In this document: positions 19,460 through 27,718 of the stretch, one piece after another
Numbering within the stretch: the first letter of the stretch is position 1
Layout of the letters: each line of letters opens with the position of its first letter
NCBI GenBank assembly: GCA_963843755.1
Contig: CAWJLS010000013.1
Span: 191,360 to 255,359, forward strand
Source of the DNA: CAWJLS01 sp963843755
Lineage (GTDB): Bacteria > Acidobacteriota > Thermoanaerobaculia > Multivoradales > DATKCC01
Direction of reading: 5' to 3'
DNA length: 64,000 nucleotides
The notes under the pieces: generated by a model
What the model was told of the DNA's origin: nothing
What the model saw: only the letters and a program-made list of their open reading frames with translations
Databases searched by the model: none
Program-made: the position numbers and the translations under genes

Positions 19460-21796
19460 CTACATCGGCGGTTTGCCGTGGCTCCGCGACCGGGCGGAGG
19501 AGCTCGACGAGCTGCGCGTCGATCCGCCCGAGCGGCCGTGCGCGCTGCTGCCGCTCCGGCTCGACGACGACGAGCGATGGGAGACGCTGGACCGGGAGCT
19601 CGACGACTGGCTCCGGGACGAGGTCGTCGAACGCGTCGAGCTCGAGCGGGGCGGCGGCTTGGCCGACTCGGAACGGGTCGTGGTGCTCGTGCGCTCCCGG
19701 GTCGTCTCGATCATCCGCGTCGGTGGCTTGATCTCGCGCGGCGTCGAGCGGACGCCCTCGATCACCCGGCGGGGAATCGAGATGCGCTCGCCCCGCTGGG
19801 GGTCGCGCCGCGTCGCCTCGTCGCGGGTGCCGCCCTGGGACTGACCCTGGGTCCGACCCTGTTCCCGACCTTGGACCTGGGTCCGATCGGGCACCACCGG
19901 GGTGCGCTCGCGCCAGCTCGACTCGGTCTCGGTGCGGCCGCTGCCTCTGGAACCCTCTCTGGTCGCGCCGTCCACCGAGCCGCGCGGGGTCACCGGCAGG
20001 GCGCGGCGGATCTCGTCCGCCCGCTGCCTGCGGTCGACCTCGCGGTCACGGACGATCGCGTCGGTGCGACGGGTGGCGTCGCCCGTCGGCGTGCGCTGCG
20101 GCACGACCCGTCCGACCTGATCGCTCCGGTCGCTGCCGGAGCGCACCGTCTCCTCGGTCGGGGTCCGCCGGGCCGCCGTCGGCAGATCTTGCCGGATGGA
20201 CTCGATCCGCCGCGCCCGGTCCGCGGCCGTGGTGTCGACGTCGTTCCGGGAGCGGGCGCCGGAGCCCGACGTCCCTTCGCGCACCTGCCGGCTCTCGTCG
20301 GCGATCATCCGCGACGGCCGGCCGGCGCCTGCGTCGCTCCGGTCGACGGTGACCAGGCTCTGGATGTTCCGGCCGATGGCTCGCTCCCGGGCGACGAACC
20401 GCGTCACGTCGGGCAGGCTCCCGTCACGGCCCGGGCGGGTCCGCCGGGCCAGCGTGTCGACGACCTCCTGGCCACGGCGGGTGGCGACGTGGTCGAGACC
20501 CCGGGTGTCGGTGGTCACGATGCCGCGCCGGGGCACCGCGTAGCCGGAGTGCTCGGCGAACCGGTCACCGCGATAGATGTGGTGGTGCTGGTGCGAGTCG
20601 CCGAAGTAGCGCAGGTCGCAGAAGTTCCAGTCGTGGTACGCGCCCCAGCGGCCGTCGGTCCAGCCGTAGACACCCCAGCGGAAGACGGCGTCGGCGCCGA
20701 ACAGCGGGTGGTAGAAGTGGGTGTAGTAGCCCGCCGGGACCCAGCCGACGTAGGCGTCGGTCCAGTACCAGTAGACCCAGGCCGGCGCGAACTGGACGCC
20801 GGGGAACCACGACCAGCCGTAGCCGGGGACGTAGTCCCAGGTGCCGTAGTGGTAGGGCACCCAGCCCCACGGCTCGTAGGAGACCCAGGTGTAGCCCAGG
20901 GGGCTGTGGGACCAGCGCCCGTTCCAGTAAGGCCGCCAGTCGGCCGCCACCCGCGGGCGCCAGGCCTGCCGGCCTTCGATGGTCACCCAGGAGCCGTAGC
21001 GGTCGAGGCTCGCGGCCTCGTACTGGAGCGAGTCGTCGACGTAGGGCGCCTCGGCGTAGCGGGCCTCGCGGTCGAGACGCTCACCCCACAGCTCGAGCGA
21101 GTCGAGACGGCTGGCCTCGCGGACGTCGTCGCGCGGGTCGCGATCGCCTTCGATCACCGCCTCGTCGTCCCGGTCGATCAGGAACGACCCACGGCGCGTG
21201 ACGACCTCGGCCGACCCTTCGCGGGCCACCACCTCGGTCCAGTCGCCGGAGTCGGTGGTCACCCGCAGGGAGCCGACGTCGTAGGCGTAGATCGTGGTGT
21301 TGGGCGTGTCGATCCGCGGCAGGCCGTCACCGAGGAAGTCGGACACCACCACGAGCTGGACGTTGCCCTGGGGCACCCGCAGGACGGTCAGCGGATCCTG
21401 GCGGTCGGGCGACCCGGCCAGGGAGTCGAAGACGACCTCCGAGCCGGCGTCGACGCGCAGGATGTTGCGGTCGGAGAGGACCACCTCGACCCGGCTCCGC
21501 GGCGCCACCCAGATCCGGTCGCCGACCAGGATCGGCTGGTTGACCTGGAGCTGATCCCGGTCGCCGTTGTCCCCCTGGGTCAGGGTAGCCGACCCTTCCA
21601 GGACGCGCACGTAGCTGTAGCTGCCCGCATAGCCGTCGGGCAGGTCCGGGGAGGCCACGGTCGGGTCGATCGTGTGCTCGGCGGCGGCCGGGCCGACCAC
21701 CAGCACGGTGAAGAGCGCCAGGGCGCACAGCACCGCGAGGCGGGCGGGGCGCGCGGCGTTCGTTCCGAAGCGATGGGCTGTGAGTCGGTCTCTCAT
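19460..21796 (-). CDS. FecR-domain, DUF6600-type secreted protein with Ser/Arg-rich tail
   Basis: 778 residues. Signal peptide at 1-39 (ALFTVLVVGPAAAE), then a FecR-like beta domain (about 55-210: VLEGSATLTQGDNGDRDQLQ, GDRIWVAPRSRVEVVLSD, LRVTTDSGDWTEVVAREGSAEV). A Trp/Tyr/Gly-rich DUF6600 region follows (about 265-400), with repeated WVPYHYGTWDYVPGYGWSWFP-like segments. The remaining ~370 residues are low complexity, rich in Arg, Thr, Asp and Ser and ending in long Ser/Arg runs. The FecR part here is not the anti-sigma type; no sigma factor gene is nearby. Role unknown, probably envelope-associated. Confidence 0.85.
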   Translation of the reverse strand: MRDRLTAHRFGTNAARPARLAVLCALALFTVLVVGPAAAEHTIDPTVASPDLPDGYAGSYSYVRVLEGSATLTQGDNGDRDQLQVNQPILVGDRIWVAPRSRVEVVLSDRNILRVDAGSEVVFDSLAGSPDRQDPLTVLRVPQGNVQLVVVSDFLGDGLPRIDTPNTTIYAYDVGSLRVTTDSGDWTEVVAREGSAEVVTRRGSFLIDRDDEAVIEGDRDPRDDVREASRLDSLELWGERLDREARYAEAPYVDDSLQYEAASLDRYGSWVTIEGRQAWRPRVAADWRPYWNGRWSHSPLGYTWVSYEPWGWVPYHYGTWDYVPGYGWSWFPGVQFAPAWVYWYWTDAYVGWVPAGYYTHFYHPLFGADAVFRWGVYGWTDGRWGAYHDWNFCDLRYFGDSHQHHHIYRGDRFAEHSGYAVPRRGIVTTDTRGLDHVATRRGQEVVDTLARRTRPGRDGSLPDVTRFVARERAIGRNIQSLVTVDRSDAGAGRPSRMIADESRQVREGTSGSGARSRNDVDTTAADRARRIESIRQDLPTAARRTPTEETVRSGSDRSDQVGRVVPQRTPTGDATRRTDAIVRDREVDRRQRADEIRRALPVTPRGSVDGATREGSRGSGRTETESSWRERTPVVPDRTQVQGREQGRTQGQSQGGTRDEATRRDPQRGERISIPRRVIEGVRSTPREIKPPTRMIETTRERTSTTTRSESAKPPPRSSSTRSTTSSRSQSSSSRSSVSHRSSSSSRSGSSAHGRSGGSTRSSSSSSARSRSHGKPPM

Positions 21797-22180
21797 GGTG
21801 TGGGCTCCGTGTCTCCAGGGTCGTCAACGACCACTGATGCCCGGGGATTCCGCAAGAACCGCGCCACCGGGGCGCCTCGGTCGCGCAGCCCCTGCGCAGG
21901 CGCATTCCCCGGGGGATTCGGGCCGGCGCCGCGATATCGGCCGGCGGTCGCGGCCCCGGAAACCGTCCTCTCCAGAGGGCGCTTCCGTCCGAGAGGGTCC
22001 GGTCGGGGCCGGCCGGGTAGAGGGACTCGTCGACTATAATGCCACGGAGCCTCCTCGAAGGCGCCAGAGGGCTGGTTCCCGCGTTGCGGGATGCGCTCGA
22101 CATGCTCGACTTTTCGTCATCCGCCGACTCGGCGGGTGCGGCTGTTGTCCTGTTCCAGACGACTCAGGAGGAAGCGCGCT
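21797..22180. other. Divergent intergenic region, no gene seen
   Basis: 384 bp between two divergent genes. It holds one very good -10 hexamer (see the element at 22035) and no credible protein-coding frame. The longer open frame entering the downstream gene from 22091 reads as an Arg-rich, non-protein-like stretch. Confidence 0.6.
22035..22040 (+). promoter_or_regulatory. Consensus -10 element TATAAT
   Basis: A perfect TATAAT in otherwise very GC-rich DNA, 140 bases before the GTG of the TPR/cNMP-binding gene. The -35 region (around 22012-22018) is not recognisable. It implies a 5' leader of roughly 130 bases. Confidence 0.5.
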
Positions 22181-23050
22181 GTGGTGTTCAAGAAACTATT
22201 CAAGGGGGGAGAGCGTGACACTCGCCCCGACGAAGCCTCGACGATCGAAGATCTGATCGTGCTCGAGCGCTACGACGAGGCGGTCGACCGCCTCAAGGCG
22301 CGCCTCAAGATCAACCCGAACGACCTCCACTGCCACCTCCGCCTGGCCGAGGCCTACCTCGGCCTCGAGCAGCGCGGTGCGGCGCTCGACGAGTTCCTCT
22401 TCGTGGCCGACGAGTACGCCCAGGACGGGTTCTACGACCGGGGCATCGCCCTGCTGGCCAAGGCGAAGCGTTTTGCGCCCGCCGACCAGAGCCTGGGGGA
22501 ACGGATCGAGCGGCTGGAGATGGCCAAGAGCTCGGCGCGCAGCCGGACCCTGGCCATCGAAGGTCTGCGGGAGGGGCGGGGAGGCGCCACCGCGGCGATC
22601 GCGATCGAGCGCCTGTGGCACCAGGTGGCGGCGTCGGACCTGATCCGCCACCTGCCGACCGACATCTTGCGCCGGTTCTTCGCCACCCTGGAGCCGGTGG
22701 TGCTCGAGACCGGCAAGGCCTTCCTCCGCGCCGGCACGAGCGACGAGCGCCTGCTGTTCATCCTCGACGGCGTGGTCAGCGCGCGCATGCCGAACGCCGA
22801 CCCGGACGCCACTCTCTCGGCCCTGCGCAGCTTCGGCGCGGGCGACGTGATCGGCGAGTCGGTGCTGCTCGAGCGCAAGCCCTGGCCGGCCGACTACTAC
22901 GTCGTCGAAGCCGGCCGGGCGCTGGCTCTCGACCGCACCGGCCTAGAATCCTCACTCCAGGGGAATCCCGACCCCCGCGGATTCCTTACCACCCTGCGGA
23001 TGCAGCACAACGACCGCAAGGTCGCCTCCATCCGCGCAGAGTTGGAATAG
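22181..23050 (+). CDS. TPR-cyclic nucleotide-binding-like domain protein
   Basis: 289 residues. Residues 20-115 are TPR-like helices (YDEAVDRLKARLKINPNDLHCHLRLAEAYLGLEQ, YDRGIALLAKAKRFAP). Residues about 155-270 form a CRP-type cNMP-binding beta-roll (LIRHLPTDILRRFFATLEPVVLETGKAFLRAGTSDERLLFILDG). The phosphate-binding cassette is degenerate: IGESVLLERKPWPADYYVV keeps the Glu, but the usual Pro-Arg-Thr/Ser-Ala is replaced by KPWPAD, so ligand binding is doubtful. There is no DNA-binding helix-turn-helix. GTG start at 22181 chosen because aggagg ends 8 bases upstream; GTG at 22184 is also possible. Confidence 0.82.
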   Translation: MVFKKLFKGGERDTRPDEASTIEDLIVLERYDEAVDRLKARLKINPNDLHCHLRLAEAYLGLEQRGAALDEFLFVADEYAQDGFYDRGIALLAKAKRFAPADQSLGERIERLEMAKSSARSRTLAIEGLREGRGGATAAIAIERLWHQVAASDLIRHLPTDILRRFFATLEPVVLETGKAFLRAGTSDERLLFILDGVVSARMPNADPDATLSALRSFGAGDVIGESVLLERKPWPADYYVVEAGRALALDRTGLESSLQGNPDPRGFLTTLRMQHNDRKVASIRAELE

Positions 23051-23118
23051 GTCGAGCCGAACCGAGCGCCCTCGGCGGCGCGACCTACCGCCAGGAACGA
23101 CCCCACCCAGGAGCCCCG

Positions 23119-23637
23119 ATGATCCGACCGATTCGCCTCTACCCCGATCCCGTGCTGCGCGTGCGCTGCCCCGAGGTGGAGGTTTTCGACGACGAGCTAC
23201 GCCGCCTCGCGGACGACATGGTGGAGACCATGCACAAGGCCCCGGGCATCGGACTCGCCGCACCCCAGATCGGGGTGGAGAGCCGGGTCCTGGTGGTCGA
23301 CCTGTCGGTGGGCGAAGATTCCGACCAGTTGCACGTGCTGATCAACCCCGAGATTCTCGACTGCGAAGGCCGCGGCGTCGAGGTCGAGGGGTGCCTGTCG
23401 ATCCCCGGGATCACCGACAAAGTGCCGCGCGCCAAGTTCATCCGGGTGCGCGCCCGGGACGCCTCCGGCGAGACCTTCGAGATCGAGGCCGAGGACTGGC
23501 TGGCGCGGGCGATCCAGCACGAGATCGACCACCTGGACGGCATCCTGTTCGTCGACCACCTGCGCGGCCTGCGCAAAGAGCGGGTCAAGCGCCAGCTCAA
23601 GAAGCTCGCCGAGGAGAACGAAGAGGTGCCGGCGTGA
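23119..23637 (+). CDS. def: Peptide deformylase
   Basis: 172 residues. Removes the N-formyl group from nascent proteins. All three family motifs are intact: GIGLAAPQIG (motif 1), EGCLSIPG (motif 2, with the metal-binding Cys) and QHEIDHLDG (motif 3, HExxH). ATG with a modest ccaggag Shine-Dalgarno. Its stop overlaps the GTG start of the following lipoprotein gene (GTGA). Confidence 0.96.
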   Translation: MIRPIRLYPDPVLRVRCPEVEVFDDELRRLADDMVETMHKAPGIGLAAPQIGVESRVLVVDLSVGEDSDQLHVLINPEILDCEGRGVEVEGCLSIPGITDKVPRAKFIRVRARDASGETFEIEAEDWLARAIQHEIDHLDGILFVDHLRGLRKERVKRQLKKLAEENEEVPA

Positions 23638-24233
23638 GGCGCCCGAGGCGAGCGTGGACGGTCCCCTCCGCGGCGATCGCCGTGGTCGTGGCCCTCGCCC
23701 TCTTCGCCCTGCCGCTCGCTGGCTGCGGCGGCGGGGGAGGGGGTGGCGGTGGCGGCGGCGGCACCCCGAACCCGCCGACACAGCCCCAGGCTGGCGTCTC
23801 GTTCACCGCCAGCTCCGCGTCGGCTCCGGCGATCCGCCTGGTCCGCGGCTCCGGCTCGAGCGGCACGACCCTCGAGCTCGACGTCCGCGCCGACTCGGTC
23901 GACAACCTCTACGGCGTCGCCTTCGACCTGAGCTTCCCGAGCAGCGTCCTGCGCTACGAGGGCTACACCGAAGGCAGCCATCTGTCGGGCGGCGGCACCC
24001 AGACCACCCTCCAGGTGGCCCAGACCGGCTCCGGACAACTGGTGGTCGGCCACACCCGCCTCGGCAACGTGTCGGGGGTCTCCGGCTCCGGCGTGCTGAT
24101 GACGCTCCGGTTCACCGCCATCGCCTCCGGCTCCGGCTCCGTCAGCTTCTCGGGCGACCACGCCCTCGACCCCGACGGCAACGAGATCGGCGCGGTCTCC
24201 TGGGCCGGCGGCTCGGTGAACGCCTCGCTCTGA
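23634..24233 (+). CDS. Cohesin-domain lipoprotein
   Basis: 199 residues. The signal ends in LPLAGC (lipobox) and is followed at once by a run of twelve glycines, then a Pro/Thr linker. The rest (about 50-195) is a beta-sandwich resembling cohesin domains: LELDVRADSVDNLYGVAFDL, YTEGSHLSGGG, GSGVLMTLRFTAIASGSGSV, ending DHALDPDGNEIGAVSWAGG. In such solitary bacterial lipoproteins the cohesin fold is usually a surface or periplasmic module, not part of a cellulosome. GTG start overlapping the def stop. Confidence 0.8.
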   Translation: MRRPRRAWTVPSAAIAVVVALALFALPLAGCGGGGGGGGGGGGTPNPPTQPQAGVSFTASSASAPAIRLVRGSGSSGTTLELDVRADSVDNLYGVAFDLSFPSSVLRYEGYTEGSHLSGGGTQTTLQVAQTGSGQLVVGHTRLGNVSGVSGSGVLMTLRFTAIASGSGSVSFSGDHALDPDGNEIGAVSWAGGSVNASL

Positions 24234-24276
24234 CCCGACCGTCCGAGACCCTCCCAACCTCCCGAGCGACCCCGTC

Positions 24277-25713
24277 ATGACGAGACCGGTTTTCTACAAC
24301 ACCATCGAGCGCAGGCTCGTCCCGTTCAAGCCGATCGAGGACGACAAGGCGAGCCTCTACACCTGCGGACCGACGGTCTACAACCACGTCCACATCGGCA
24401 ACCTCAGGACCTTCCTGTTCGAAGACCTGCTGCGCCGGGCCCTCACCCTCCTCGGGTTCGAGGTCACCCAGGTGATGAACCTGACCGACGTCGACGACAA
24501 GATCATCACCACCTCCCAGGAGCGCGGGGTGGGGATCGACGAGTACACGGCGCCCTACATCGACTCGTTCTTCCACGACCTGGACACGCTCCACATCCAG
24601 CGGGCCGAGCACTACCCGCGGGCGACCGAGCACGTCCAGGAGATGATCGCCCTGGTCGAGCGGCTCCTCGAACGCGGCTTCGCCTACGAGAGCGACGGCT
24701 CGATCTTCTTCCGCATCGCCGACGACGAGGACTACGGCAAGCTCTCGCGGATCGACCTCTCCCAGGCCCGCCGGGGTGAGCGGGTGGCGTCGGACGAGTA
24801 CGAGAAGGAGGACGTGCGCGACTTCGTCCTGTGGAAGGCCGCCAAGCCGGGCGAGCCGTCCTGGGACAGCCCGTGGGGCCCGGGCCGGCCCGGCTGGCAC
24901 ATCGAGTGCTCGGCCATGAGCATGGCCTACCTGGGCGAGACCTTCGACATCCACACCGGCGGCGTCGACAACGTCTTTCCGCACCACGAGAACGAGATCG
25001 CCCAGAGCGAGTCGGCCACCGGCGAGCCGTTCGTGCGCTACTGGCTGCACGCCGAGCACCTGATCGTCGAAGGCGAGAAGATGTCGAAGAGCCTGGGCAA
25101 CCAGTTCACGCTCTCCGACCTCCAGGAGCGGGGCGTCTCCGTGCGGGCGCTGCGCTACCTCTTCCTCTCCGTCCACTACCGCCAGAAGCTCAACTTCACC
25201 TTCGACTCCCTGGAGGCCGCCGGCCGCGCCCTCGCCCGGGTCGACGAGATGCGCTTCCGGGTGGCGACGGCAACGGAGGGCGCGGACGGCACGTCGACCG
25301 TCGCCCCCGCGGCCGAGAGCCTGGCCTCGGACTTCCGCGCGGCCCTGGCCGACGACCTCAACATGTCCAAGGCGCTGGCGGCGCTGTTCGCCTTCGTCAA
25401 GGAGGTCAACAAGGCGGTGGAGGAGGGGCTCGCCGCGGGCGACCAGGAGCGGGTCACCGGCGCCCTGGCCGACGTCGACCGGGTCCTGGGCGTGCTCGAC
25501 CCGACCGAATGGTCCGGCGACGGAGCCGACGGGACCGACGGGGGCGAGGCGGCGGACGACGAGGCGGCGGAGATCGAAGACCTGATTCGCCGGCGCGAGG
25601 AGGCCCGCGCCGGCCGCGACTTCGCCGAGGCCGACCGGCTCCGCGACGAGCTCACCGCCCGCAACGTCGTGATCGAGGACACCCCCCAGGGGACCCGCTG
25701 GAAGAGGAAGTAG
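24277..25713 (+). CDS. cysS: Cysteinyl-tRNA synthetase
   Basis: 478 residues, class I aminoacyl-tRNA synthetase charging tRNA-Cys. Signature HIGN (GPTVYNHVHIGNLRTFLFED), zinc-ligand region WHIECSAMSMAYLG, GGVDNVFPHHENEIAQSES and KMSKSLGN are all present. The C-terminal DALR-like domain follows, with an acidic Gly/Asp linker near residue 410-425. A tRNA-Cys gene lies 0.8 kb downstream. The yraN gene starts 10 bp after its stop. Confidence 0.96.
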   Translation: MTRPVFYNTIERRLVPFKPIEDDKASLYTCGPTVYNHVHIGNLRTFLFEDLLRRALTLLGFEVTQVMNLTDVDDKIITTSQERGVGIDEYTAPYIDSFFHDLDTLHIQRAEHYPRATEHVQEMIALVERLLERGFAYESDGSIFFRIADDEDYGKLSRIDLSQARRGERVASDEYEKEDVRDFVLWKAAKPGEPSWDSPWGPGRPGWHIECSAMSMAYLGETFDIHTGGVDNVFPHHENEIAQSESATGEPFVRYWLHAEHLIVEGEKMSKSLGNQFTLSDLQERGVSVRALRYLFLSVHYRQKLNFTFDSLEAAGRALARVDEMRFRVATATEGADGTSTVAPAAESLASDFRAALADDLNMSKALAALFAFVKEVNKAVEEGLAAGDQERVTGALADVDRVLGVLDPTEWSGDGADGTDGGEAADDEAAEIEDLIRRREEARAGRDFAEADRLRDELTARNVVIEDTPQGTRWKRK

Positions 25714-25723
25714 GGGAGAGGGG

Positions 25724-26125
25724 GTGCCCCGCTCCCGCTCCGGCTCCGGGTCGGCCTTCCGATCCCAACCCCACAACCGGGCCAAGGGAGCCCAGGCCGA
25801 GCGCCAGGGGGTGGCCTGGCTGCGCCGCCAGGGCTACGGCGTCCTGGCGGTCAACGTGACCAACCGGGGCGGCGAGCTCGACGTGGTCGCCACCGACGGC
25901 GACACCCTCTGCTTCGTCGAGATCAAGGCCCGTGCCGGCGACCGTTTCGGCCCCGCCGTCCTGGCCGTCGACGCCACCAAGCGGCGCAAGCTCGCCCGGG
26001 CCGCCTCCGCCTACCTCGCCCGGCGGCCCTGGGACGGGCCCTGCCGCTTCGACGTGCTGGGAATGGACCTGGTCGACGGGGCGTTCGAGTACACCCTGCT
26101 GCGCGACGCCTTCCGCGTCGAGTAG
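25724..26125 (+). CDS. YraN family (UPF0102) endonuclease-like protein
   Basis: 133 residues. Core motifs AERQGVAWLRRQGYGVLAVN, GGELDVVATDGDTLCFVEIKAR (the E-x-D...E-x-K nuclease-like signature) and KRRKLARAASAYLARRP match the YraN family, a restriction-endonuclease-like fold of unproven function linked to DNA repair or uptake. The first 18 residues are Ser/Arg-rich and may be an over-extended start. GTG start at 25724. Confidence 0.88.
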   Translation: MPRSRSGSGSAFRSQPHNRAKGAQAERQGVAWLRRQGYGVLAVNVTNRGGELDVVATDGDTLCFVEIKARAGDRFGPAVLAVDATKRRKLARAASAYLARRPWDGPCRFDVLGMDLVDGAFEYTLLRDAFRVE

Positions 26126-26165
26126 GCGGGCGAGCGGGCACGGCGGATCAACCCGCCCGCAGGTG

Positions 26166-26194
26166 TTGACAGGCCCCGCACGGCCGACTATCCT
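26166..26194 (+). promoter_or_regulatory. Sigma70-type promoter of tRNA-Gly(GCC)
   Basis: TTGACA (26166-26171), a 17-base spacer and TATCCT (26189-26194). This is the best -35 in the window and lies 44 bases before the tRNA. Confidence 0.8.
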
Positions 26195-26238
26195 TTGCCT
26201 CCGCGCGGCGGAAACGCCGTGCCGTGAGCTTGAAACGA

Positions 26239-26310
26239 GCGGGAATAGCTCAGTGGTAGAGCACAACCTTGCCAAGGTTGGGGTCGCGGGTTCGAATCCC
26301 GTTTCCCGCT
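26239..26310 (+). tRNA. tRNA-Gly (anticodon GCC)
   Basis: Acceptor GCGGGAA pairs with TTCCCGC (26303-26309). Anticodon arm CAACC-TTGCCAA-GGTTG gives GCC; the T arm is CGGGTTCGAATCCCG. CCA is encoded at 26311-26313. Confidence 0.96.
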
Positions 26311-26377
26311 CCATCTTAACTCCCTCTAAAAACAGGACTTAGACGAGCTCGGCGGCCTGTCGAGGCCAGCGTTTTCG

Positions 26378-26412
26378 TGTCCCAGGAGCCCATCGGGACA
26401 GATCCTGGGACA
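26378..26412. repeat. Perfect 10-bp inverted repeat between the two tRNA genes
   Basis: TGTCCCAGGA (26378-26387) and TCCTGGGACA (26403-26412) are exact reverse complements with a 15-base loop; gtttt and aaac just outside extend the symmetry with a short bulge. There is no T-run that would make it a standard terminator of the tRNA-Gly gene, although processing or termination is possible. Confidence 0.55.
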
Positions 26413-26439
26413 AAACGGCCTGCATGGGCGTTCGAGGGT

Positions 26440-26468
26440 TTGAAGGCTCACGGAGGCGATGCTAAGAT
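26440..26468 (+). promoter_or_regulatory. Sigma70-type promoter of tRNA-Cys
   Basis: TTGAAG (26440-26445), a 17-base spacer and TAAGAT (26463-26468), 11 bases before the tRNA. Confidence 0.65.
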
Positions 26469-26479
26469 TGCCTCCACGG

Positions 26480-26551
26480 GGCGACGTGGCCAAGTGGTAA
26501 GGCAAGGGTCTGCAAAACCCTCATTCGGCGGTTCGAATCCGCCCGTCGCCT
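26480..26551 (+). tRNA. tRNA-Cys (anticodon GCA)
   Basis: Acceptor GGCGACG pairs with CGTCGCC (26544-26550). Anticodon arm AGGGT-CTGCAAA-ACCCT gives GCA; the T arm is GGCGGTTCGAATCCGCC. CCA is encoded at 26552-26554. Confidence 0.96.
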
Positions 26552-26748
26552 CCAACTCAACCCCCTGACAACAAATAGCTTCTACGAGCCGGCGCCCTGC
26601 CGGCAGCGGCGGCGCTGCATCTCTGGGAAGCGAATGGGAAGCGGGCGGGGGAGGGCCAGCCCAGCCCAGGCCGGCCGGCACGAACCTTGCTGCTGAAAGA
26701 GGACGACATCGTCGTCACCCTGGACATCCACCGCAGGAGGAGACCATC

Positions 26749-27621
26749 TTGAACCGTCCCAGACTCTCAGTCGCCGCCCTCTTCGTCCTCTGCCTTCTCT
26801 ACACGATCGTCGCGGCTCCGGCGGCCGACGCACAGCACTGGTCGTCGAGCCGAAGCCACCGGGACCAGTGGAGCCAGCCGGTGGTCGCCGACACCGGCCT
26901 CGACGTCCACGGGCAAGGGTTCCTCGACGGAGACACCCTCGTCCTCCCGCCGGGAGAGCAGATCTCGATCGAAGCGCGGGGCTACGACCAGGACGGGAAT
27001 TCCTTCCCCCAGGAACGATTCCGCTTCGGCTTCGACCTGGACAACTCCTGCCGCGGCCTGGTGCAGCTCGAGGACTTCGAGCACGGCACGATCCACGTCC
27101 GGACCGGGGACCGTACCGGCACCTGTAGCGTGCTGTACTGGGTCCCCAACAACATGAACCTCGACCACACGCTGCGCATCGAGGTCGGCCGGAGGAACCG
27201 GCCGCCGGCCGTGGAGCCGGGGTTCCGTCCGCCCGGGGGCCGGCCGCAGGGCATCGCCGTGAGCTCCCACGACGAGCTCGTGGCGACCTCCGTCTACCAG
27301 GCGATCCTCGGCCGCCAGCCCGACAACCGCTGGCTCGACGACGCCTCGCTCCAGGTGAGCCGTGGCAAGACCCGTGACCTGATCCGCTCGCTCCTCGACA
27401 GCTCCGAGTTCCGCGGCCGCCGGTCCAGGCTCTCCCCGGACCAGATCCTGGAGAGCTTCTACCGCGGCCTCCTCGGCCGCGACCTCGACCCCTCGGGCCG
27501 GCGAACCTACCTGGACGACGTCCAGAAGGGGCACTACGAGGACGTCATCGTCGACATCCTCAGCTCGGACGAGTACCACCAGCGCTCGCCGGGCGACGTC
27601 GCCCGACCGCGGCGCCCCTGA
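26749..27621 (+). CDS. Secreted protein with DUF4214-like helical repeats
   Basis: 290 residues. Signal peptide at 1-28 (LCLLYTIVAAPAADAQ). Residues about 45-145 form a beta-rich domain with two cysteines (NSCRG, GTCSV) of no family I recognise. Residues about 175-280 contain two DUF4214-like units: YQAILGRQPDNRWLDD and FYRGLLGRDLDPSGRR, each followed by a helix ending in SSEF or SDEY. DUF4214 modules occur in secreted and surface proteins. TTG start chosen from the aggagg 8 bases upstream. The 194 bp before it holds no convincing gene. Confidence 0.75.
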   Translation: MNRPRLSVAALFVLCLLYTIVAAPAADAQHWSSSRSHRDQWSQPVVADTGLDVHGQGFLDGDTLVLPPGEQISIEARGYDQDGNSFPQERFRFGFDLDNSCRGLVQLEDFEHGTIHVRTGDRTGTCSVLYWVPNNMNLDHTLRIEVGRRNRPPAVEPGFRPPGGRPQGIAVSSHDELVATSVYQAILGRQPDNRWLDDASLQVSRGKTRDLIRSLLDSSEFRGRRSRLSPDQILESFYRGLLGRDLDPSGRRTYLDDVQKGHYEDVIVDILSSDEYHQRSPGDVARPRRP

Positions 27622-27622
27622 T

Positions 27623-27669
27623 CCCGGGGCAAGCCCCGGGGGCAAGAAGCTGACCGGGCCGCGGCCCGG
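27623..27669. other. Two consecutive strong hairpins between the DUF4214 gene and hsdR
   Basis: CCCGGGGC/GCCCCGGG (27623-27640, 2-base loop) starts 1 bp after the DUF4214 stop; CCGGGCC/GGCCCGG (27654-27669, 2-base loop) follows. Neither has a T-run, so they may be rho-assisted or mRNA-protecting structures. Confidence 0.45.
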
Positions 27670-27703
27670 AACCCGATACCGCCAACGGGGGATCGGCCTG
27701 AAG

Positions 27704-27709
27704 TAGACT
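27704..27709 (+). promoter_or_regulatory. -10-like element (TAGACT) of the hsd operon
   Basis: TAGACT ends 9 bases before the hsdR ATG, with no Shine-Dalgarno in the gap, suggesting a leaderless transcript. -35 not recognisable. Confidence 0.35.
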
Positions 27710-27718
27710 GGCGCCCCC

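Noticed and set aside
18300..19460. TPP riboswitch controlling the thiE-like gene
   Set aside because: No CTGAGA/ACCTGA-type thi-box was found before the gene or at the head of its operon.
22091..22180. N-terminal extension of the TPR/cNMP-binding gene from an ATG at 22091
   Set aside because: Reads as a Cys/Arg-rich non-protein-like stretch, and a strong aggagg sits just before the GTG at 22181.
26555..26748. Short open frame ending in tga that overlaps the TTG of the DUF4214 gene (…LLKEDDIVVTLDIH…)
   Set aside because: Too short, no start with a ribosome-binding site, upstream part is Pro/Gly-rich noise; possibly chance or a decayed gene end.
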